64,000 nucleotides of DNA from Planctomycetales bacterium (GTDB taxonomy: Bacteria; Planctomycetota; Planctomycetia; Planctomycetales; Planctomycetaceae): positions 62,001 to 126,000 of the forward strand of contig JAPLOA010000079.1 in assembly GCA_026400835.1 (NCBI GenBank), written 5' to 3'. The notes under the pieces were generated by a model that worked only from the letters and a program-made list of their open reading frames with translations, made no database searches and was not told where the DNA came from. Made by a program: the position numbers and the translations under genes. This document shows positions 54,038-61,554 of this stretch, in pieces. Positions within the stretch are counted from its first letter, which is position 1, and every line of letters starts with the position of its first letter.

Positions 54038-56652
54038 ACAGGTCAGGGTTCGGTGGCCTTGGATCTCGTCTCATTACTGTTGGATTCTTTAAGAGCGAAA
54101 AAATGGTTGCTCGCTGCATACTGGTCTGCTTGCTGGCCTTGAGTTCCCAACTGCAAGCTGAAGACATCACGTTGTCGAAGGATGGTCGCACAGACTATGT
54201 CATCGTGACACCGACAAAGCCAAGCCCTGAGGAAGTCACTGCCGCCGAATGGCTATCAGCGGCTTTGAAACAGGTGACCAACGCAGACTTTAAGATCGTT
54301 AACGAAGACGATCCTGCCGCCACCGCAACAAGCCTCTATGTTGGTGCAACACGGGCAGCCAATCTTGCGGGCTTTGACAAGGCTGGCATGAAGCCCGAGG
54401 AATGGTACGTTCGAATTGCGGCACCGTCGATCATCCTCGCCGGAGGGCCGCCGCGAGGGACGATCTATTCTGTGACTGAGTTTCTGGAACAGGAAGTTGG
54501 GATTCTGGTACTGGATCCTTTCACCGAAGTTGTGCCGAATCGCCCAACACTGACGTTGCCGGCAGTCGAGAGAACCGGGCGCCCTGCTTTTCCTGTTCGG
54601 CAAATTTTCACCGGGTTTCCCTATGGCTATCCGGCTCAGGATGGCCGACTGACGGAGAAGTTTCGTGTCTGGAACAAGAACATCATCGACGGTCGAGAAG
54701 CGGTCGGTGGCCACGCCAGAATGATTCCGACGGGCGTGCATTCCTTCGGCAACTTTATTTCATCAAAGGAGTTCGCAAGTACTCATCCGGAATACTTCGG
54801 AATGGATTCGACAGGTAAGCGAATCATCGACGACATGGGGACTCCGTCTGCATGGACACAACTCTGCATGACCAACTTCGATGTGCGCCGGATCGTTTTG
54901 GAACGAGCCAGAAAGTTCCTGCAAGACGACCATGCGGCGGCCAGCACGGAAGGACGAACACCTGCAGAGTGGCTGGTGTTGTCACAAAACGACAACACAG
55001 CGAACCTTTGCCTTTGTCCTGATTGCAAGGCTGTGATGGAACGCGAGGGTTCAGAAAGCGGACCGCTCATTGAATTCGTGAACCATGTTGCGAGCGGCCT
55101 AAAAGAGGAATTCCCGAACGTTCATGTACAGACGGAAGCCTACAATTTCACCCTGAATGCACCTCTAAACTTACGGCCGGAATCGAACGTCGTTGTGCGA
55201 TACTGCGACAACTATGGCATCTCCGATCTGACTCATCCGTTGAGTCATCCGCGCAACAAAAGAATGATGTCTGTGTTCGCTGGCTGGCAGCAGAAAGATT
55301 GCAAGCTTGGAGTTTGGGATTACTGGCGAGTCTTTCAGCAACATCCGCCTGGATTCTTCGCTCCATCAACGAATGTGCGGGCAATCTCGGAAGATGTAAA
55401 GATGTTTCAGAAGTCAGGAGTAGAGCTTGTCACGATCGAGATCGAAGATCTGTTCGGCGCGGGCATCAACGCAGAACCTGTGAGCGTCGACTTGCAGTCG
55501 TTCATGCCATTGCGAACGTGGATTGGTTTGAAGCTGATCGATGATCCTGCAAAGAACCCTGATTTGCTGGTGGAAGCATTTTGCGACGGCTATTACGGTC
55601 CGGCCGCAAAGCCGATGCATCAATTGCTGAAGAAAATCGAACATCGACAAGCCGATCTTTCTCTTCGCGTTGTGGATGTTCAACGGCAGGTCTGGGCCGA
55701 AGCATTTTGTGACAGCGAATTCTTTGCGGATGCGTATCGCTGGCTTGATGAAGCGATGCGGCTGACAAACGAAGATCCAGTCCGACAGACTCATGTTCGC
55801 CGGGAGAGAATTGTTATCGACTCGGTATTCTTATGGCTGGAATCACATCTTCGTGGCGGCCACACTGCTGAATCGCACGGCTTTCCTGCACGCGAAGAGA
55901 TTCTGCGCCGCCACCGCGAAGACTGGGACCTCTACATCGCGACCGTCTTTAACGAAGACGGTCAGAAACTGGCAAGGCCCTTCATTGAGAACGGGCTGGT
56001 TCTGATGGAGAAACTAATGCTCGAGGATACCGAATTTGAACATCGCCCGGTGGCCATCTCTGATGCCGATGTCACTCTCGATGGTCAGTTGAACGAAGCA
56101 TTCTGGGGGCTCAGCAAACCAGCTCGAATGGTACCGCGTGATCCAGCTCAGGCAAACGAGAATCCAACCAGCATTCGTCTCGCATGGACACCAGAAGCTC
56201 TCTACGTCGGAATCGACCAGCCTGCTGATCAGGTTTCCGCAAATCTCGGAGTCACCTTGATGGGGGCGGATCGCAAAGGCGTTCAACTGTCGCTGTATGC
56301 CGCGAGAAACAATGGTCCCCAATCACTAAATGCCTACTACTACGACTACGATGAAAACGGTGGACTGCGGGTCGTTAAGGATCGAAAGGCACACAGCCAG
56401 TCGGCGGGGCACGTCACCGATGCTCGTGTGACCAGCGAACTCCGCTTTCTTTGGTCTGATATCGACGCCACCATCGGGCCACAGGCTGAGGGTGTTCTTC
56501 AGCAGGACTTCTTCTTCAATATTGAATCCTATCCTTTGCCGGATTCAAAAGTACCCAGCCATGTGAGCAGTCCCTGGCTGCTCGGAACCTCTCCAACATG
56601 GCATTCTGGCTACTACAAGCGGCTGCGAATCGAGCACGCCCCGAAGAATTAA
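54034..56652 (+). CDS. DUF4838 domain protein with CBM9-like C-terminal domain, secreted
   Basis: 872 residues; an ATG at 54103 (MVARCILVCLLALSSQLQAED) begins the signal peptide, so this may be the true start, although the ATG at 54034 overlaps the esterase stop. An alpha-glucuronidase-like N-terminal domain (TPTKPSPEEVTAAEWLSAAL, GGPPRGTIYSVTEFLEQEVG) leads into DUF4838 (FGMDSTGKRIIDD, LSQNDNTANLCLCPDCKAVM, NVVVRYCDNYGIS, GVWDYWRVFQQHPPG). A C-terminal region (DADVTLDGQLNEAFWGLSKP, IRLAWTPEALYVGIDQP) looks like CBM9. DUF4838 proteins are uncharacterised relatives of glycoside hydrolases; glycan degradation is the likely role. Confidence 0.88.
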   Translation: MNRSGFGGLGSRLITVGFFKSEKMVARCILVCLLALSSQLQAEDITLSKDGRTDYVIVTPTKPSPEEVTAAEWLSAALKQVTNADFKIVNEDDPAATATSLYVGATRAANLAGFDKAGMKPEEWYVRIAAPSIILAGGPPRGTIYSVTEFLEQEVGILVLDPFTEVVPNRPTLTLPAVERTGRPAFPVRQIFTGFPYGYPAQDGRLTEKFRVWNKNIIDGREAVGGHARMIPTGVHSFGNFISSKEFASTHPEYFGMDSTGKRIIDDMGTPSAWTQLCMTNFDVRRIVLERARKFLQDDHAAASTEGRTPAEWLVLSQNDNTANLCLCPDCKAVMEREGSESGPLIEFVNHVASGLKEEFPNVHVQTEAYNFTLNAPLNLRPESNVVVRYCDNYGISDLTHPLSHPRNKRMMSVFAGWQQKDCKLGVWDYWRVFQQHPPGFFAPSTNVRAISEDVKMFQKSGVELVTIEIEDLFGAGINAEPVSVDLQSFMPLRTWIGLKLIDDPAKNPDLLVEAFCDGYYGPAAKPMHQLLKKIEHRQADLSLRVVDVQRQVWAEAFCDSEFFADAYRWLDEAMRLTNEDPVRQTHVRRERIVIDSVFLWLESHLRGGHTAESHGFPAREEILRRHREDWDLYIATVFNEDGQKLARPFIENGLVLMEKLMLEDTEFEHRPVAISDADVTLDGQLNEAFWGLSKPARMVPRDPAQANENPTSIRLAWTPEALYVGIDQPADQVSANLGVTLMGADRKGVQLSLYAARNNGPQSLNAYYYDYDENGGLRVVKDRKAHSQSAGHVTDARVTSELRFLWSDIDATIGPQAEGVLQQDFFFNIESYPLPDSKVPSHVSSPWLLGTSPTWHSGYYKRLRIEHAPKN

Positions 56653-56694
56653 CGTCAGGCTCCAAACGCTGTCTTCTGCAGCACTGGAGCTAAC

Positions 56695-59600
56695 CTACTT
56701 GACGCGAAAGAAATGTTGTGCTCGTTGACCTGAAGCCAGCTCATGCACACGCATTTCCCAGACACCTTGCTGGTCGTTTGAGGCGATATCCAGCGTCACC
56801 GTCAGACGCCCTTCTATCGCAGTGTGGTAGCCGCTGAATTCAGAAAGTCGCCCTTCCGCATCGAACACCTCAACGTGAACGGGAATCACTGCGTTAACTG
56901 GCTGCTCATCAGAGTCCAGTATCTGAACATTACCTGTCCACTGTGCTCCGCGGGCGCTCTCATCAGCGCCTGTTACTGAGGCTTTTGAGATTGGCTTTTC
57001 GACAGCCATCAGCAGTTTGCCATCACACGGACCGAGTGTGACCGGAATCGTCAGAGCACCGGTTCTCTCATCACGCTGAAACGGAACAGCCTGACGAGTC
57101 ACCAGATCGTAGATAGCGGTTGCGTTCGAATTCAGTCGCACGTCGGCTGCTGTCGGGACGCCTTGTTCGTGAACCAGTCCATACTGGCCCACATAGTCGC
57201 CGGGTTCACGAGCATCGTTGACCAGAAAAACGTAGTCGGCTGAACCAGCACGGCGACAATGAGGAACCACGTTTGGTGATGTGGTCTCAACAACTCGCTG
57301 ATATCGAGCGTCCAATAAGTCACGAATCTCCGCCGCCAGTTTCAATAACTGAGCTTTATCGGCCGTTGCGTCTTTCTGACGTCGAAACGGCACCAGCTTG
57401 AAATCTGCCTTGATGGCCGGACACAGGTTCGAATCACCGATCACGATACCGCCCAACTTCTGGAACGCATGGATCTCGTCGACCACTGGCTGAGTCAGGA
57501 CTTCGCAGTCGGAGAGAACCAGAACCTTGTAATCCTTGAGCCCATCACGCAGTACATGTTGTTCGTAAATCACTTCCGGCTGCAGATGAGCATGCTGCAG
57601 AGCAAAGTAGACATCTGACTGCCAGCCGCCGGCATATCCCCACGTACTTTTCGAAGTAAAGGCAAAGGTCGTAAAGCTTTCCAGAAACGCTACGTCACTC
57701 TTCGCCGCTGGGATCTGACGCAGTGCCGGTCCCAGGGGCTGCACAACATCGTGAATCAGTCGAGTCAGCTCATGCTGCAACTGAGGATGCGTGTACTTGT
57801 AAGCGTGGCTGCCGTCAGTGGGCACCAGAGAACTCCAGCCGTGATACATGATGCCTTCGACCGGCCGCGCGATCTTTGTCCAGAACGCTTCACGCAGATG
57901 ATGGGGATGAATTGAGAAGAAGCTCGTATTCGGATCTTTGTCAGCCCACTTCGCCGGGGAGTCTCCATCACGCGGTGACTTCTCCGCAGGCGCTGTTGTG
58001 GAGCGGTACCAGAAGAGCTGAGTCATCTTCATCACTCGCGCTGCAGGTTGGCGTCCTCCAGCCATGGCGAACAGTTCATCAACCGGCAAAGACATTCGCA
58101 GAGGATCCGGATCGGTATATGTCCACTGTGAAAGAACATCTACCTCGCCGCCGCTGCCCCACAATGGAGGACAACGCACCACTGGATCATTAAACGACCA
58201 CAAGTCCTTCCGGTGCGACTGCGAATGCATCCCTCGATGCACAGCCGAATGAGCAGCGTTCCACCCATCACCGACCGACCACCACCAGCGATAGAACTGC
58301 AGTTGCGGATTATCCTCCGGGATGACTCGATCGGACGGAAAATCTTTTAGAGTTGTATAACTCGGAGGATACTTCGACGTCACCCATTCCGGAAACTCGG
58401 CCGTCGGACCGAACGCCTGACGATAAGCCGCGAGGTCCGACTCCGAGAACGAAACTTCGCTTTCATCGCGGATTTCTGAGTTCGCCAGCACTCCTTCAAA
58501 CGCCGGATGATCCGCATAAGTCTTCGCGATCGACGCGCCAGCCATTTCGAATGCTCGCAGCACTTTGGGGGCGTTTGGAGTCAAAGCTTCTCGTTTGTAC
58601 GTCTTGCCTTCTCGATCGACCTGCAAGTGTTCCGTCAGATAACCGGCGAAGTACGAGGGCGACGTCGCCGCAAGAACTCGAAAATCATTGACCAGCGCGG
58701 TGTCCAACATTTCGATTGCTGCGGGAACTCGTTCCGGTCTTAGCATCGAAACCGGAACGTCTGATGAGGTCGCCGCTTTGTAGTCCACTTCCCCGCCGAG
58801 GCAATGAGTAAAGCCGATCTGCTTCAGTCGCGGCAGTTCGGTGACAACATCCGTCACGCCGCCGATGCCCCACATCACGACCGGCATTCTGTGCGGCAAC
58901 TGACGAGACACCAGATGAATCGTCGTGGTCTCTGTAAACTGTCGTGACGGCTCGCCAGGAACTGTCACGTTCAGCATCACGGGATATGTGTCGGGGCGAA
59001 GAGCTGTATCGAATGTAAACTCCGCAATGTGAACGGAGCCAGGAGCAATCTCCGGCAACGCAGCCTGTTGAACGGCGTGGCCTTCGATGATGGCCTGCAA
59101 CGTCGCTCCTGTAATGGGTTTGGGACTCAGATTACGAATCGATGCGGTCCACTTCGGAGCGGGCTCAAATCTCACGAAAGCCTTTCGAGGCCAGTCAGAC
59201 TGAATGCGTACCTGTCCGAATTCGCGAACGCCGCTGGTCAGTCGGACTTCATCGATGTAACCCGGAAAGCCTGGAAAACTACTGCCCAGTCGATCGCCGA
59301 TTGAAAGGGCCATGGAACCCGCCGAGATCGCTCCTCGTCCCGGGGCATCTGCACCACCCAGTGATTCCCCATTGCGAAAGAAGCGAACCTTCCCTTTGCC
59401 ATCGTATGTGGCGGCCAGATGAACCCATTCATCGATCACGAACGAAGCGGGTTCGGAAAGGAAGTTCTGCGACTCAGAAGAAAAGCCGAGGGACAAAGTC
59501 AGTCGCCGCTGTTGCTTGCCATCGGCCGCACCGATCGAGAGCTGATAGTCATCATGACCAGCGTATTTTTTATCGATCAACACCGACCAGTCGCGCTGCG

Positions 59601-59988
59601 TGAATTCGGGCTTGGGCTTGATCCACAATTCGAATGTGAATGCTCCGCCGGGCGACAGACGCGGTGAGTTGGCAACGATGAAGCCATGAGACTGATCGGC
59701 TTCCGGATATCCCGCAAACGACTCGAAAGCACCTCTGAACTTCCCGTCGGAAGCCAGTCTTCCATTGCGGATTTCTCCATTGGGATTCTTTCCCGAGGAA
59801 TCAATGCCATCTTCCGAATCAAACTTCCACAACCCCAGCAAGTGCGAGCCAGTTGCGTTGGTGCCTTCGTACGACTGTTCCCACGGTGTCGCCACATCGT
59901 CTGCCTGAGCTGATAGCGTTGCAAACAGCGTCAGGCTAAGAAACATGAATCGTGAAAGAAGAGGAACGACCAGATTTCGTTGCGGCAT
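56695..59988 (-). CDS. Secreted LamG-domain protein with GH42-like catalytic region
   Basis: 1097 residues from the ATG at 59988, which has AGGGG six bases upstream. Signal peptide (about 1-30, ending SAQADD). A LamG/concanavalin-type domain follows (FTFELWIKPKPEFTQRDWSV, EWVHLAATYDGKGKVRFFRN, PGYIDEVRLTSG). The middle follows a TIM-barrel pattern (MPVVMWGIGGVTDVVTELPR, IGFTHCLGG, AFEGVLANSEIRDESEV with a candidate acid in NSE). The part DYKVLVLSDCEVLTQPVVDE with LGGIVIGDSNLCP resembles the trimerisation domain of GH42 beta-galactosidases. Beta domain at the C terminus. Convergent to the DUF4838 gene. Substrate unknown. Confidence 0.8.
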   Translation of the reverse strand: MPQRNLVVPLLSRFMFLSLTLFATLSAQADDVATPWEQSYEGTNATGSHLLGLWKFDSEDGIDSSGKNPNGEIRNGRLASDGKFRGAFESFAGYPEADQSHGFIVANSPRLSPGGAFTFELWIKPKPEFTQRDWSVLIDKKYAGHDDYQLSIGAADGKQQRRLTLSLGFSSESQNFLSEPASFVIDEWVHLAATYDGKGKVRFFRNGESLGGADAPGRGAISAGSMALSIGDRLGSSFPGFPGYIDEVRLTSGVREFGQVRIQSDWPRKAFVRFEPAPKWTASIRNLSPKPITGATLQAIIEGHAVQQAALPEIAPGSVHIAEFTFDTALRPDTYPVMLNVTVPGEPSRQFTETTTIHLVSRQLPHRMPVVMWGIGGVTDVVTELPRLKQIGFTHCLGGEVDYKAATSSDVPVSMLRPERVPAAIEMLDTALVNDFRVLAATSPSYFAGYLTEHLQVDREGKTYKREALTPNAPKVLRAFEMAGASIAKTYADHPAFEGVLANSEIRDESEVSFSESDLAAYRQAFGPTAEFPEWVTSKYPPSYTTLKDFPSDRVIPEDNPQLQFYRWWWSVGDGWNAAHSAVHRGMHSQSHRKDLWSFNDPVVRCPPLWGSGGEVDVLSQWTYTDPDPLRMSLPVDELFAMAGGRQPAARVMKMTQLFWYRSTTAPAEKSPRDGDSPAKWADKDPNTSFFSIHPHHLREAFWTKIARPVEGIMYHGWSSLVPTDGSHAYKYTHPQLQHELTRLIHDVVQPLGPALRQIPAAKSDVAFLESFTTFAFTSKSTWGYAGGWQSDVYFALQHAHLQPEVIYEQHVLRDGLKDYKVLVLSDCEVLTQPVVDEIHAFQKLGGIVIGDSNLCPAIKADFKLVPFRRQKDATADKAQLLKLAAEIRDLLDARYQRVVETTSPNVVPHCRRAGSADYVFLVNDAREPGDYVGQYGLVHEQGVPTAADVRLNSNATAIYDLVTRQAVPFQRDERTGALTIPVTLGPCDGKLLMAVEKPISKASVTGADESARGAQWTGNVQILDSDEQPVNAVIPVHVEVFDAEGRLSEFSGYHTAIEGRLTVTLDIASNDQQGVWEMRVHELASGQRAQHFFRVK

Positions 59989-60459
59989 GATCATCCCCTT
60001 TTTCGGCGCCGATTTTCGGCTGTGTGTCGGCATTCAATCTCAGAGCGTTAACCAGTTCTCGATGACTATGGGAACCGAGGCCTGTGAATTCAAGTGTACG
60101 CAGTCCGGCGCGTGTCCCTGGGCGAGTGGGATTTTGCGACTTATCGCAACCTCCAATGCAATCCGTCCTGATATCGTCGGGTTCTTTCTTCGACGGATCA
60201 GCAATGCAAAGCTACAGCCTCCTGACTCAACGTTCAACCGACTGCTTTTTTCGAGGACAACGTCACGCCAGCAGTATTAGAATCCCCTTCCATGCTATCC
60301 AATTTGTTAGATCAACAACCCACGTTCCGGTGCCTCGATTGATAAAGCCAAAACGCTTCTCGGCCAATCACAGAGTGACATTCTTCGCTTGATAGTGCAA
60401 CTGCGCTTTGTTGCAATGTGAGATCAAATGGATGGATCAACTTCCGGAGATCGCTAAAC
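59989..60459. other. Intergenic region, divergent
   Basis: About 470 bases between the LamG/GH42-like gene (-) and the alpha/beta-hydrolase-like gene (+). No supported gene or RNA; promoter boxes could not be assigned with confidence. Confidence 0.4.
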
Positions 60460-61527
60460 ATGATTTGCCATCGCCACTTCCGCGTGTTCTCTTGTTTGAT
60501 TATCGCAACGCTTGCTGCGGTGACTAATGGTGCGGAGCCGGAGCTGAAGTTTAAGGACAAGACGCCACAGAAGTATGAACTGAAAGCTCGTGCGAGCCAA
60601 ATTGATCCGGCGACAAAGCCACATCCGGAGATTGAATTTGTCTTCGAGAAAGATGGGAGGCCGCAGGATCTTCAGAATGCCATTGTGGATACTCGCGTGG
60701 CTCCGCAGGGCAAGCTGGTGATCTGGCTCATGGGACACAGTCCCCAATTGTTCGAACGAGTTTCCGGATATGGGCTGCATGCCATTCAGGTGCATTATGC
60801 CAATGGCTGGTTCGGAAAATTTGGTAAGGAGCCTGCTCCGGAGGATGAGTATTTCCTTGGGAAGATCCGACTTGAAGCGGCCACCGGAGAAGACTTTAGT
60901 GACGTCGTCTCCATCCCGAAGCCCGATGGGATGATGGAGCGAGCCTTTCGGTTCGTGGAGTGGCTCGATAAAGAAAATCCGCAGGGACAATGGCGATACT
61001 TCATTAACAGCACCAACGATGGGCTGCGTTGGGATCGAGTGATCATGGCGGGAAGCTCCCATGGTTCCACGACGGCTGCTCGCTTCGCAAAACATCAGAA
61101 AGTTGATCGCGTTGTTATGTTCTGCGGGCCGCGTGATCAGTACGAAAGCTGGCAGGGTCTGCCATCGGTCACCGAGGCGAATCGATTCTTTGGCTTCAGT
61201 CATGTGCTCGATGGTGGCTGGAGTGGTGATCACTATTGCCGAAGCTGGCAACTGCTGGGGCTGTCGAAGTTTGGCCCGATTATCAATGTCGATCAGGTGC
61301 CAGCCCCTTTCGGGAATTCGAGGCGTCTGATCACAAACGCGGATGTCAGGAATGACGAGAAGCGGGCTCACAGTTCCGTCGTCCCAGGCGGTGCTGCAGT
61401 CAAGGATGCGTCAGGTAAATTCCTTCATGAGGCTGTCTGGCACTATCTATTCAACCACCCTGTTTCGAAAATCGGGGAGCCTGTCCCGCCTGATTCAGAC
61501 TGCAGGCTGGATCTTCGAAAAAAGTAA
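60460..61527 (+). CDS. Secreted alpha/beta-hydrolase-like protein
   Basis: 355 residues from the ATG at 60460, which has GGAG about ten bases upstream and opens a signal peptide (MICHRHFRVFSCLIIATLAA, cleaved near TNGAEP). The central block KLVIWLMGHSPQLFERVSGY, then VIMAGSSHGSTTAARFAKH with a GXSXG nucleophile elbow (GSSHGS) fits an alpha/beta-hydrolase. VVMFCGPRDQYESW contains a candidate Asp and the C-terminal HEAVWHYLF a candidate His. An esterase role is inferred; it is close to a BPSS1187-like family (recollection). The FG-GAP gene starts 27 bases downstream on the same strand. Confidence 0.75.
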   Translation: MICHRHFRVFSCLIIATLAAVTNGAEPELKFKDKTPQKYELKARASQIDPATKPHPEIEFVFEKDGRPQDLQNAIVDTRVAPQGKLVIWLMGHSPQLFERVSGYGLHAIQVHYANGWFGKFGKEPAPEDEYFLGKIRLEAATGEDFSDVVSIPKPDGMMERAFRFVEWLDKENPQGQWRYFINSTNDGLRWDRVIMAGSSHGSTTAARFAKHQKVDRVVMFCGPRDQYESWQGLPSVTEANRFFGFSHVLDGGWSGDHYCRSWQLLGLSKFGPIINVDQVPAPFGNSRRLITNADVRNDEKRAHSSVVPGGAAVKDASGKFLHEAVWHYLFNHPVSKIGEPVPPDSDCRLDLRKK

Positions 61528-61554
61528 GCATCCTTTTCTACTCGCGAGCCATCT

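Noticed and set aside
60454-61371. 305-codon minus-strand frame opposite the alpha/beta-hydrolase-like gene
   Set aside because: The plus-strand frame has a signal peptide, GXSXG motif and ribosome site; the antisense product has none.
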